Assembly: GCA_965242505.1 (NCBI GenBank)
Contig: OZ251449.1
Location: forward strand, 3,410,001-3,474,000
From: UBA2966 sp965242505
Lineage (GTDB): Bacteria > Pseudomonadota > Alphaproteobacteria > UBA2966
Direction: 5' to 3'
Length of the DNA stretch: 64,000 nucleotides
A model generated the notes under the pieces. That model saw only the letters and a program-made list of their open reading frames with translations. It searched no databases and was not told the origin of the DNA. This document shows positions 1 through 7,914 of this stretch, piece after piece. Made by a program: the position numbers and the translations under genes. Position 1 is the first letter of the stretch. Each line of letters begins with the position of its first letter.

Positions 1-1023
1 GAGGCCGACCGCCTGGTCATGAGCCATGCGTCCATCAATTACGACAGGAGCGGTTTCCAGCAGGACGTCAACGTGGTCTTTCCCATCGATCGGCTGCGGG
101 AGCTCGCCGGCGACGGGGTCATCGGATCGGTCGCGGATTTTCACTACTCGTTCATGGGCGCCATCGACCCGGTCAGCCTGGAGCCCGCCGCGGTCCGTCT
201 CGCGGGCCTTCTCGAGAAGGACGCCGTGGACGCCGTCCTCCTGACCCCCGTGTGACCGGCCTGCACGCGCGCCGGGGGCGCGCTGGCGAAGTATCTCGAA
301 CGCGAAGGCGTCCCGACGACGCACATCAGCCTGATTCGGGAGCACAGCGAGAAGAACCGCACGCCCCGGACGCTGTGGGTGACGTTCGAGCTCGGCCGGC
401 CGCTCGGCGCCCCCGACGACCCCGGTTTTCAGCGGCGCGTCGTCGAGGCGGCGCTGCGGCTGCTGGAGTCCGCGGACGGTCCCATACTCGCGGACTATCC
501 CGAAGACGCGCCCCGCGGCCGCGACCGCGGCGCCGACGAGGAGCCCTGGGTCTGCCCGATCGGCCTCGCCGCTCCGTCGGACGCCTCCGGCAGCGAGTCG
601 GCGGAGGCGGGGCTGCTGAGGGAGATTTCCGGGCTCGCGCCGTGGCACGATCTGGCCGTCCGCAAGGCGGAACGGTCGACCGTCGGGTCGAGCGGCCTCG
701 AAACGCCGGACGCGGCCGCGTTCGTGCTTTCTTTTCTGTCGGGCGAGGTCCCGGAAAGCCCCATCGACGGAGCCCGCGCGGACCGCGCCCTGAAGTGGGC
801 CTGCGATGACATCCGGGCCTATTACTACGAGGCGATGCTCGCCCAACCGGGTTCGCCCACCAGCGGCGACCTCGACGCCTGGTTCTTCGGCGAGACCGCG
901 GCGGGTTCCGTGTTCTTCGATTTGCAGAAGGTTCTGCTGGAGCACGAGGACGAGACGTTCCGGCTCATCGGCAGGCAGTACCTGATCCCGCGTATGCAGC
1001 AGCGCTGGTCTCCCCTGGACTGA
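1..1023 (+). CDS. GrdB/PrdB-like selenoprotein B family, copy 1 (5' partial, internal TGA as Sec)
   Basis: The frame is open from base 1, so the N-terminus lies outside the window. It is interrupted only by TGA at 253-255 and then runs to a TGA stop at 1021-1023, giving 340 visible residues. Read through, the junction is LLTPV-U-PACTRAGGALA, the UxxC motif of the glycine/sarcosine/betaine/D-proline reductase selenoprotein B family (GRDB). The upstream part (MSHASINYDRSGFQQDVNVV, HYSFMGA) and the downstream part (THISLIREH, LGRPLGAPDDPGFQRRV) both align with copy 2, so both sides of the TGA are clearly coding. In clostridia, GrdB/PrdB are catalytic subunits of amino-acid reductases; the role of the proteobacterial relatives is not established, and no grdA, grdC or prdA partner is visible. 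The gene ends 4 bases before copy 2, suggesting one operon. The alternatives to Sec are a nonsense mutation or misreading, which the identical TGA in copy 2 makes unlikely. Confidence 0.85.
267..283 (+). other. SECIS-like hairpin after the TGA of copy 1
   Basis: A perfect 7-bp stem (gcgcgcc / ggcgcgc) closes a GGG loop. The loop starts 19 bases after the last base of the TGA at 253-255. Bacterial SECIS elements lie in the coding region just after the UGA, with a short apical loop that has a G among its first two positions, which fits. The very high GC content makes chance hairpins common, so the support comes mainly from conservation in copy 2. SelB recognition is inferred. Confidence 0.6.
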
Positions 1024-1027
1024 TCCG

Positions 1028-2275
1028 ATGGTGCGACTCGGCGCCCTCTCGGAGTGGGACCGTCGGCACATCCTGAACGCCGACGTACCCTCTTTCGAGG
1101 ACCGGCCGTGGGCGGCCGCGCCGCCGCCCGCGGAACGGCGCGTCGCCATCGTCACGACGGCCGGACTGCATCGACGCGGCGACCGGCCCTTCTCGCCGGG
1201 CACCGGCGACTATCGGGTCGTTCCGGGCGCGAGCGCGGGCGATGACCTCGTCATGAGTCACGTGTCGGTCAACTTCGATCGAACGGGGTTTCAGGAAGAC
1301 GTCAACGTCGTCTTTCCCCTCGACCGGCTTCGGGAACTGGCCCGTGACCGCCTGATCGGCTCGACCGCCGAGTACCACTACTCGTTCATGGGCGGCGGCA
1401 CCCATCCCGCGTGGATGCGGGAGAGCGCCGCGACCGTGGCGGAGCTCCTCCGCGCGGACCGTGTGAACGCCGTGCTCCTCGTCCCCGTGTGACCGAGCTG
1501 CACGCGCGCCGTCGGCGCGCTCGCCCACGCGCTGGAAGGTTCGGGGATTCCGACGACGCAGATCAGCCTGGTTCGAGAGCATACGGAGGCCATTGCGCCG
1601 CCGCGGGCCCTCTGGGTCGGGTTCCCGCTGGGGCGCCCCTTCGGCCTCCCCGGCGACGCGCCGTTCCAGCGGCGCGTGCTGCGGGCGGCGCTCGACCTGT
1701 TCGACAGGGCGGACGGGCCGTTGCTGGAGGACTACGACCGGGACCTGCCGGACCGGGCCGACGTCGACGCGACGGGTTGGGCCTGTCCGGTGAGCCTCGC
1801 TCCGCCGCCGGAATCCGAAGACGACCTCGCCGCGGCCCTGGCGCGCGAACTCCGGTCTCTGCTGCCGTGGCACGAGCTCTCCCGCGAACGGCGCGGCCGG
1901 ACCACGGTGGGCGCCGGCGCTCTCGATCCGGAGTCCGCGGCCGCGTTCGTCGGCGGCTTCCTGGACGGTCGTCCCGACAACCCCGCCCCGGAACTGTCGA
2001 TCGAAGAGGTCTTCAAGCAGTGCGTGGAGGATCTCAAGGCCCTTTACTGCGAGGCGGCGACGGCGCGGCCGGGAGCGGCGGCCCGGGACGTCGGGCGGTG
2101 GTTGTGGAACGAGACCGCCCTGGGGCGGGTCCTCCTGGTCCTGCGCCGCCGACTCCTGGAAGGAACCCATGCCGGCCTGAGGTCGGTGGCGGAGCATTCC
2201 CTCGTCCCGCGCGCGGTTCTGGAAGCGCGCGGCCTGCCGCGCCCGTCGCGGCCCGACTGGCACATGCCCCAGTGA
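1028..2275 (+). CDS. GrdB/PrdB-like selenoprotein B family, copy 2 (internal TGA as Sec155)
   Basis: ATG at 1028 opens a frame broken once by TGA at 1490-1492 and ending with TGA at 2273-2275: 415 residues if TGA is read as Sec155. The junction reads LLVPV-U-PSCTRAVGALA, again UxxC. The N-terminus (AIVTTAGLHRRGDRPF, then DLVMSHVSVNFDRTGFQEDV) is typical of GRDB-family proteins annotated as glycine/betaine/sarcosine/D-proline reductase selenoprotein B in proteobacteria. Copy 1 is a paralogue throughout the visible overlap, including the C-terminal half (PILADYPED against PLLEDYDRD; an aromatic-rich YYEAM/LYCEA segment near the end). A redox role through a selenenylsulfide between Sec155 and Cys158 is inferred; the substrate is unknown. 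A Cys codon at this position in relatives would support catalytic use. No sel genes are present here. Confidence 0.88.
1504..1520 (+). other. SECIS-like hairpin after the TGA of copy 2
   Basis: A perfect 7-bp stem (gcgcgcc / ggcgcgc) closes a GTC loop. The loop begins 19 bases after the TGA at 1490-1492, the same spacing as in copy 1. Both stem arms are base-for-base identical between the copies while the loop differs (GGG against GTC). The hairpin overlaps the codons for TRA(G/V)GA just after the UxxC motif. Confidence 0.62.
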
Positions 2276-2316
2276 CGAGGCGCGCGCCGGGGCGCCGGTA
2301 GCCGCGCCGCCGCGGA

Positions 2317-2334
2317 GCCCCGGCCCTCCGGGGC
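2317..2334 (+). terminator. possible terminator stem after the selenoprotein pair
   Basis: A 7-bp GC stem (gccccgg / ccggggc) with a 4-base loop lies about 40 bases after the stop of copy 2 and upstream of dinB. No T-run follows, so intrinsic termination is doubtful in this GC-rich background. Confidence 0.25.
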
Positions 2335-2395
2335 GCGACGGGTTCCGGGAGCCGGCGGCGGCGGTCTCCGGCGAGAGCCGTCGACGGTTGGGGAC

Positions 2396-3646
2396 ATGCC
2401 TGGGCTGTGTCGCGACTGCACCGAGGGTTTCGACGCCGACCGAGCGGGCCGGTGTCCGCGCTGCGGGTCCGAACGCACGGTCGTCCACCCCGAACTGAAC
2501 GAGCTCTCCATCGTCCACGTCGACTGCGACGCCTTCTACGCCACGATCGAGAAACGCGACGATCCCCGTCTGGTCGACCACCCCGTCATCGTCGGCGGCC
2601 GGCGCCGGGGCGTCGTCATGGCGGCGTGCTACGTCGCGCGGCGTTTCGGCGTTCGCTCCGCGATGCCGATGTTCCAGGCCCTGGAGCTGTGTCCGGAAGC
2701 CGTCGTGCTGCCGCCCGACCGAGCCAGGTATTCCGCCGTCGGGCGCGAGGTCCGGGAGCTCATGCGCGGCGTGACGCCTCTGGTCGAGCCTCTCTCGATC
2801 GACGAGGCGTTCCTGGATCTCGGCGAGGGCGATCCGGCGGGAGCGGCGTCGCCCGCCCGGCGCATCGCGCGGTTGGCCGGGACGATCGAACGGGACGTCC
2901 GGATCACCGTGTCGGTCGGCCTGAGCTACAACAAGTTCCTCGCCAAGATCGCTTCCGACCTCGACAAGCCCTGCGGCTTCGCGGTGATCGGCCGGCGGGA
3001 GGCGCGGGAATTCCTGTCGGACAAGCCGGTCCGGCTGTTGCCGGGGGTCGGTCCGGCGTTCGGGAAGCGTCTCGCGGGCGACGGCGTCCGGACGATCTCC
3101 GACCTGCGGGCCGTCGACGAGGCCGTCCTGTCCGACAGGTACGGGGCCGTGGGCCGCCGGCTGGCGCGGTTCGCCCGCGGCGAGGACGGACGCCCGGTGT
3201 CGCCGGTCCGCCGGACCAGAAGCGTCTCGTCCGAGACCACGTTCGAGCGCGATACGTCCGATCCGCAAGCGCTCGCCTCGGCCCTGTGGCCGCTGGCGGA
3301 AAGCGTGGCCGGCCGACTCCGGTCCTCCGGTTTCGCGGCGGGGACGGTGATCCTGAAACTGAAGACCTCGGACTTCAGGAACCTCACGCGAAGCCATACC
3401 ATGCCCGAGCCTACGCAGCGCGCGCGAGTCCTGTACGAGACCGCCCTGCGGCCCCTGGCGCGCCTCGCCGGCGGCCGGAGGTTCCGCCTCGTCGGAATCG
3501 GCGCCGGCGGCCTGGTCGGCGCGGACCGGGCGGACCCGCCCGATCTCTTCGGCGACGACGACGCGGCCTTCGATCCCCGGGAGGCGGCGCGCGCGACGTT
3601 GCGGGACCGCGGTCCACCCCCTGTCAGGGGGGAGGAGTGTGGATAA
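2396..3646 (+). CDS. dinB: DNA polymerase IV (Y-family, error-prone)
   Basis: 416 residues from ATG 2396. Y-family polymerases copy past lesions during the damage response. Catalytic motifs are visible: IVHVDCDAFYATIE (first metal ligand, about residue 45) and SIDEAFLDL (acidic pair, about 137). A helix-hairpin-helix segment (LLPGVGPAFGKRL) and a little-finger domain with SETTFERDTSD follow. The first 25 residues form a CxxC...CxxC zinc ribbon (CRDC, CPRC) typical of alphaproteobacterial DinB. The natural C-terminus appears to be near FDPREAARA. The last 15 or so residues (RDRGPPPVRGEECG) are encoded by the intergenic palindromic repeat, which supplies the TAA at 3644-3646. An obvious beta-clamp peptide was not identified at the very end; DLFGDDD is near the C-terminus. 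Confidence 0.95.
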   Translation: MPGLCRDCTEGFDADRAGRCPRCGSERTVVHPELNELSIVHVDCDAFYATIEKRDDPRLVDHPVIVGGRRRGVVMAACYVARRFGVRSAMPMFQALELCPEAVVLPPDRARYSAVGREVRELMRGVTPLVEPLSIDEAFLDLGEGDPAGAASPARRIARLAGTIERDVRITVSVGLSYNKFLAKIASDLDKPCGFAVIGRREAREFLSDKPVRLLPGVGPAFGKRLAGDGVRTISDLRAVDEAVLSDRYGAVGRRLARFARGEDGRPVSPVRRTRSVSSETTFERDTSDPQALASALWPLAESVAGRLRSSGFAAGTVILKLKTSDFRNLTRSHTMPEPTQRARVLYETALRPLARLAGGRRFRLVGIGAGGLVGADRADPPDLFGDDDAAFDPREAARATLRDRGPPPVRGEECG

Positions 3647-3712
3647 CTCCCCTCCCTTCTTCTCCCTCTCCCTTGCAGGGGGAGGGTCGGGGTGGGGGTC
3701 GCGGCGTTGCGG
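3594..3712. repeat. mosaic palindromic repeat, copy 1 (overlaps the dinB 3' end)
   Basis: Contains the core accgcggtccacccc, the palindrome CCCCTGTCAGGGGGG and the G-rich module G5-A-G3-TC-G4-T-G5 at 3678-3698. It overlaps the final codons of dinB and ends shortly before tRNA-Met. The same modules recur at more than ten other sites in the window. Confidence 0.9.
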
Positions 3713-3741
3713 GGCGGCCCGGCTTCTTCGGCGGGGAGGCC

Positions 3742-3818
3742 TGGTAGCGGAGGAGGGACTCGAACCCCCGACACGCGGATTATGATTCCGCTGCTCTAAC
3801 CGGCTGAGCTACTCCGCC
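3742..3818 (-). tRNA. tRNA-Met (CAT), elongator type
   Basis: On the minus strand the gene starts GGCGGAGTAGCTCAG and ends CTCCGCTACCA, with CCA encoded. The anticodon stem GCGGA/TCCGC closes the loop ATCATAA, anticodon CAT. The T arm GTCGGGGGTTCGAGTCCC is intact. The acceptor pairs fully (first base G-C), as in elongator rather than initiator tRNA-Met. It matches alphaproteobacterial elongator tRNA-Met in form. Confidence 0.96.
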
Positions 3819-3919
3819 GTTCGGGAACCGCAGCGCGCATCGGCGTGTAGTCGGGACACCGCCGCCTGTCAAGCGGGAGGCGCGCGCGGCGCGTCGGCTC
3901 GATCTCGCTGCGGCCGCGC

Positions 3920-5119
3920 CTATCCCCGGCGCACGCCCCACTCGAAGGCACACCACGCCGCGACCGAGCTGAGGACCATGACGGCGACGAGTGGGCCCGC
4001 CGTTTCCATGAGCAGGAATCCGACCGCGTAGGATATCCCCGCGCCGACCGCCATCTGCGAGAACCCCGAGAGTCCGGACGCGGTCCCCGCCCGGGCGGGA
4101 TCGACGCTGACGGCGCCCGAGATTCCGTTGGGAATGCTCATGCCGTTTCCGAAGGCGACGATCGACATGCCGCCGAACAGGGTCGCCGGCAGCACCACGC
4201 CGTTGAGGTAGAAGACGCCCAGCGTCGCCGCGCCGGCCAGCGAGACCGCGGCGCCGATGGCGATCATGCGGTCCGGGCCGACCCGCTCGGACATACGGCC
4301 GGCGACGAGGTTCCCCAGCATGTAGACCGCGGAGGCGATGGCGAACCACAGGCCGTACTCGCCGGCGGAACGGTGCAACAGCTCGATCATGACGTAGGGA
4401 GCGCCTGCGATGAACGCGTAGAACACGCCCGAGTTGAACGCGACCTGAAGGGCGTAGCCGTGAAAGCGCCGCCGGCCCAGGAGGGCCGTCACGCCTTCCC
4501 ACGCGCCGCGCCGGGACGCGGAACCCTTCCGCGGCGTATGCGTTTCGTTCAACAGCAGGAAGCAGGCCGCGAGCGTGAGCGCGCCGATGACGACCATGAA
4601 CGCGAAGCCGGCGCGCCATCCGAACCAGTCGTCGAGGAATCCGCCGACCGTCGGCGCCATCAACGGGGCGGCCACCATGGCCATGGTGACGTAGGCCAGA
4701 ACGCTGGCCGCGCGGGCGCGGTCGTAGACGTCGCGGATGATGGCCCGGCTGATCACGATGCCGGAACATCCGCCCACGGCCTGAAGGACGCGGCCGGCGA
4801 TCAGCGCCTCGATGGTCGGCGCGGCGATGCAGGCGACGCTTCCCGCGAGGTACAGGACGAGACCCGCGAGCAGCGCGGGGCGGCGGCCGAAGCGGTCCGA
4901 GAGCGGCCCGTAACCGAGTTGCGCCACGCCGAGACCCACGAGGTAGAACGACAACGTGAGCTGCGCCGTGTCGTAGCCGGTGTCGTACACGCGCATCAGT
5001 CCCGGCATGGACGGCAGGAAGATGTTCAGCGACGTCGGTCCGAGGCCGGCGATGACGACGAGGACGGCGATCGGCGGCAAGCGCGGCGGGGCCGCCGCCT
5101 GGGGCGTCTCGGGGCGCAT
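3920..5119 (-). CDS. MFS multidrug exporter, Bcr/CflA family
   Basis: 399 residues from ATG at 5119 (MRPETPQAAAPPRLPP). The protein shows the 12-helix major facilitator pattern. It has the Bcr/CflA opening (LNIFLPSMPGLMRVYDT), the loop 2-3 signature GPLSDRFGRRPALLAG near residue 77, and RVLQAVGGCSG near 115, which is the antiporter motif C region of drug:H+ exporters. Family members pump bicyclomycin, chloramphenicol or other amphipathic drugs outward; the substrate cannot be told from sequence. It lies 29 bases downstream of mnmA on the same strand. Longer upstream frames are GC-driven extensions through mnmA and were rejected. Confidence 0.88.
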   Translation of the reverse strand: MRPETPQAAAPPRLPPIAVLVVIAGLGPTSLNIFLPSMPGLMRVYDTGYDTAQLTLSFYLVGLGVAQLGYGPLSDRFGRRPALLAGLVLYLAGSVACIAAPTIEALIAGRVLQAVGGCSGIVISRAIIRDVYDRARAASVLAYVTMAMVAAPLMAPTVGGFLDDWFGWRAGFAFMVVIGALTLAACFLLLNETHTPRKGSASRRGAWEGVTALLGRRRFHGYALQVAFNSGVFYAFIAGAPYVMIELLHRSAGEYGLWFAIASAVYMLGNLVAGRMSERVGPDRMIAIGAAVSLAGAATLGVFYLNGVVLPATLFGGMSIVAFGNGMSIPNGISGAVSVDPARAGTASGLSGFSQMAVGAGISYAVGFLLMETAGPLVAVMVLSSVAAWCAFEWGVRRG

Positions 5120-5148
5120 CGGCGAGAGGCCGGGGGCGGCCGGCGGCG

Positions 5149-6303
5149 TCAGTGGCCGGGGGAACGGGAAATCCAGCCGCCTCCCAGGACGCGGTCCCCG
5201 TCGTAGAAGACGGCGGCCTGCCCGGGCGCGATCCCGGCCTCCGGGCGGTCCAGCGTGACGCGGGCCCCGCCGTCCGCGTTCGCGACGACCGCCGCCGGCG
5301 CCGGCGCGTGCGTGGATCGCACCTTGACCGCGGCGCGGATCCTCTCGCCCGCCGCCGGCGGGCGCCGGAGCCAGTTGACGTCCCGGACCCGGAACTCCGA
5401 CTCCAGCAGCGCCTCGCGGGGTCCGACGACGACCCGGCGCGATTCCGGCTCGAGGCGGATCACGTAGAGCGGTTCGGCCTGGCCGCCCACCCCGAGGCCG
5501 CGGCGCTGGCCGACGGTGAACCCGATCACGCCGTCGTGCCGGCCCACCACGCGCCCGTCCACGTGGACGACGTCTCCCGGCTCGATCGCTCCCGGGCGGA
5601 GTCTGGCGATGGCGTCCGCGTAGGAGCCGCGCGGCACGAAACAGATGTCCTGGCTGTCGGGCTTGGCGGCGACGGGCAGGTCGAAACGGGCGGCGAGGCC
5701 GCGGGTCCGCTCCTTGTCGAGGTCGCCGAGCGGAAAGCGCAGGTAGGCGAGCTGCTCGCGCGTGGTGGCGAACAGGAAGTAGCTCTGGTCGCGCGCGGGA
5801 TCGGCCGGCCGGCGCATCTCGGGACCGGCGGGTCCGGAGACGCGCCGCGCGTAATGCCCGGTCGCCAGGGCCGCGGCGCCGAGGTCCCGAGCCACGGCGA
5901 ACAGGTCGCGGAACTTCACCGTCTGGTTGCAGCGGATGCAGGGGACCGGCGTTTCCCCCGCGAGGTAGGTATCGGCGAAGTCGTCGATGACGCTCTCGCG
6001 GAAGCGGTCTTCGTAGTCGAGCACGTAGTGCGGAACGTCGAGGGACTCGGCCACGCGGCGGGCGTCGTGGATGTCCTGTCCGGCGCAACAGGCGCCCTTG
6101 CGGCCCGCGGCCGCGCCGTGGTCGTAGAGCTGCAGGGTGACCCCGACGACCTCGCATCCTCGGGCCTTGCAGATGGCGGCCGTCACCGAGGAGTCGACCC
6201 CTCCCGACATCGCCACGACCACGCGCGCGCCCGCCGCGACGTCGATCTCCGGCAGGAGAGCGGTCGCCGCTCCGGACGCGGGCGTCGGGTCGATGGTCGC
6301 CAT
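5149..6303 (-). CDS. mnmA: tRNA 2-thiouridine(34) synthase MnmA
   Basis: 384 residues from ATG at 6303 (MATIDPTPAS). MnmA adenylates and thiolates U34 in tRNA-Lys, tRNA-Glu and tRNA-Gln using ATP and sulfur relayed from a cysteine desulfurase. The PP-loop SGGVDSS lies near residue 35. The first catalytic Cys is in TPVPCIRCNQTVKF and the second in DSQDICFVP. GHYARR and the C-terminal beta-barrel (TVGQRRGLGV, NWLRRPP) are also present. An upstream in-frame start at 6369 would add a peptide encoded by repeat DNA and was rejected. The IS481 element begins about 65 bases upstream of this start, so native promoter sequence may have been displaced. Confidence 0.95.
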   Translation of the reverse strand: MATIDPTPASGAATALLPEIDVAAGARVVVAMSGGVDSSVTAAICKARGCEVVGVTLQLYDHGAAAGRKGACCAGQDIHDARRVAESLDVPHYVLDYEDRFRESVIDDFADTYLAGETPVPCIRCNQTVKFRDLFAVARDLGAAALATGHYARRVSGPAGPEMRRPADPARDQSYFLFATTREQLAYLRFPLGDLDKERTRGLAARFDLPVAAKPDSQDICFVPRGSYADAIARLRPGAIEPGDVVHVDGRVVGRHDGVIGFTVGQRRGLGVGGQAEPLYVIRLEPESRRVVVGPREALLESEFRVRDVNWLRRPPAAGERIRAAVKVRSTHAPAPAAVVANADGGARVTLDRPEAGIAPGQAAVFYDGDRVLGGGWISRSPGH

Positions 6304-6321
6304 GGCCGGACTATAGCCCGC

Positions 6322-6368
6322 ATTTCTCGCGTCGGCAGGGATCGGTGGTTGCGCGGCCGCGGTGAGCA
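6322..6368. repeat. mosaic palindromic repeat, copy 2, left piece cut by IS481
   Basis: Reads gcatttctcgcgtcggcagg and then gatcggtggttgcgcggc, matching the left end of the composite repeat seen at 15457 and 20762. The continuation (ccggtccacccccctcccga) is found on the far side of the IS element at 7694. The repeat was therefore split by the insertion. Confidence 0.75.
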
Positions 6369-7690
6369 ACCGGATAGATGGGTAACACTATAGACCGGAT
6401 ACATGGGTAACAGTGTTCCCGGTCTGTCCCGCTTCCGTGCGGCCCGGCCGGGCCGCACGGAAGCGGTGTAGCTTCTTCGACCTCCGATCGATGATCCCGA
6501 GGTCGATATCCGCGAAGCGGACGATCCAGTCGCCCCCGCCGGTCTCGGCCACGCCCACAGGCTCGCCCCTCAGCGTCTCGCTGATGAAGACCAGATCGCC
6601 GCCCCACTTGATGGAGCCATCGGTGCGAACCCGGCGCATCGCGTGCTCGGCATCGTACCAGGGCTCCTCCAGGCGCTCGGGATGACGCCGCGACGACGAC
6701 CGGTAGAACGTCGCAGGCGGCTTCTGCCCCAGGGCCTCATGCGGACGGTGGGCGTTGAAGTCCTGGCGGAAGCGGTCGAAGCGGGCCTGTTGCGCGTCCG
6801 CCGTCGCCGCCGGCGGTGTCGCGGTCTCGGCCTTCAACGTCCGATGCATCCGCTCGTGCCTCCCGTTCTGTTGCGGCTGACCCCGCGCAATCCGCTCCAC
6901 CGCGATCCCGGCCTTGATCCACTCCACCGACAGACGCGACAGACCCCCAGCCCCCGGACCGGCGAACGGCGCCCCGTTGTCCGAACGGATGGCCTCGGGA
7001 ACCCCGTAGCGCCGGAACACCCGCCCCACCGCCGCCCCCACCGCTGCGGTCTGCGGCGGGACGATGACGCACGCCAGCAGAAAGCGGCTGTAGGCGTCGG
7101 TGATCGTCAGCGGATCGCAGCGGACGCCGTCGCGGGTGCGAAACCACCCCTTGAAGTCAATGCACCACACGTCGTTGGGAGCCGCCACAGGGCGGAACGG
7201 ACGACACGGAGCCGCCATCCGACGGCGACGGCGACGGCGCGCCACCAGACCCTCCGCGCGCAGCAGGTCGCCCATCGTGCTGGCCGCCGGCCACGCCACC
7301 TCGGGGTACTGACTCACCAACACCGCCCGCAGCTTGCGCGGACCCCAGTGCGGACGCGCGCGGCGCAAGGCGATGATCGCCTCGGCCACCGATGGCGCCA
7401 TCGACCGACCATGGCGACGCGGCGCACGCGACCGATCGACCAGACCCTCCGGGCCGTCGCCGCGATACCGTCCAAGCCACTTGTACCCGGTCTTGCGGCT
7501 GATGCCGTAGTGCTCGCACAGCGCCGTCATCGACCACTCGCCACGCAGATAGTCGGCAACGAAAACCAGCTTCTCGTCCATCGGACAGGTCTCCTTCCAG
7601 GGCATCGGCCGCACCTCCCGCACCTCCCGACCAACCCTCTAACCTGTTACCCATGTATCCGGTCTGAACTGTTACCTTTCTATCCGGTCT
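6369..7690 (-). mobile_element. IS481-family insertion sequence
   Basis: About 1.32 kb bounded by related terminal sequences. The left end starts accggatagatgggtaacac and the right end, read inward, starts agaccggataga. Each end also carries a second internal copy of accggatacatgggtaaca, at 6394-6412 and on the other strand at 7644-7664. One transposase gene fills the interior. The element sits inside a copy of the mosaic palindromic repeat. No clear target duplication could be read because the ends are diverged. The intact open frame suggests recent or still functional transposition. Confidence 0.85.
6388..7605 (-). CDS. IS481-family transposase (DDE, rve domain)
   Basis: 405 residues from the family-typical start MPWKETCPMDEK at 7605. 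An N-terminal helix-turn-helix (MTALCEHYGISRKTGYKWLG, residues about 25-45) is followed by an integrase core. Asp is seen in WCIDFKGWF and Asp in IRSDNGAPF. The Glu lies in NGRHERMHRTLK, with spacing typical of DDE. The C-terminus includes HRPHEALGQKPPA and a distal beta-rich segment (SIKWGGDLVFISETLRGE) common to IS481 transposases. No frameshift or internal stop is seen. An upstream start at 7623 is possible but less typical. Confidence 0.92.
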   Translation of the reverse strand: MPWKETCPMDEKLVFVADYLRGEWSMTALCEHYGISRKTGYKWLGRYRGDGPEGLVDRSRAPRRHGRSMAPSVAEAIIALRRARPHWGPRKLRAVLVSQYPEVAWPAASTMGDLLRAEGLVARRRRRRRMAAPCRPFRPVAAPNDVWCIDFKGWFRTRDGVRCDPLTITDAYSRFLLACVIVPPQTAAVGAAVGRVFRRYGVPEAIRSDNGAPFAGPGAGGLSRLSVEWIKAGIAVERIARGQPQQNGRHERMHRTLKAETATPPAATADAQQARFDRFRQDFNAHRPHEALGQKPPATFYRSSSRRHPERLEEPWYDAEHAMRRVRTDGSIKWGGDLVFISETLRGEPVGVAETGGGDWIVRFADIDLGIIDRRSKKLHRFRAARPGRTEAGQTGNTVTHVSGL

Positions 7691-7850
7691 GTACCCGGTC
7701 CACCCCCCTCCCGACCTCCCCCCTGTCAGGGAGGAGGAGCATGAATGGAAACCTCCGTCCTCTCTATTCTCCCTCTCCTTGGCAGGGGGAGGGTCGGGGT
7801 GGGGGTCGCCCCAGGGGGAGGGAAGCGCGAACGGACTCTGCGGCGACGGC
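7691..7850. repeat. mosaic palindromic repeat, copy 2, right piece
   Basis: Continues the repeat split by IS481: the cggtccacccccctcccgac core, the CCCCTGTCAGGG palindrome, then the G-rich module at 7784-7805 and the tail gcgcgaacggac-tctgcggcg. It abuts the upstream region of the SMP-30 gene. Confidence 0.85.
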
Positions 7851-7914
7851 GGTTCCGGTCGGGCCGGAATCGCCCTACCATGCCGGCGATCAGCCGCCGC
7901 AACGGGAGGACGTC

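Noticed and set aside
253..1492. The two TGA codons as ordinary stops creating four short genes
   Set aside because: The downstream parts lack starts at the junction, and the protein sequence continues in frame with family-typical UxxC context in both paralogues.
965..3397. Long open frame on the minus strand across the selenoprotein genes and dinB
   Set aside because: Antisense frame of high-GC coding DNA; the protein is low-complexity Arg/Pro/Gly-rich with no family resemblance, while the plus strand has clear conserved motifs.
3920..6157. A 745-residue fusion reading from mnmA DNA into the MFS exporter
   Set aside because: The N-terminal half is an out-of-frame shadow of mnmA; the exporter begins at ATG 5119.
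5149..6369. Longer MnmA starting at 6369
   Set aside because: The extra 22 residues are encoded by repeat sequence next to the IS end and are not seen in the family; ATG 6303 fits homology.
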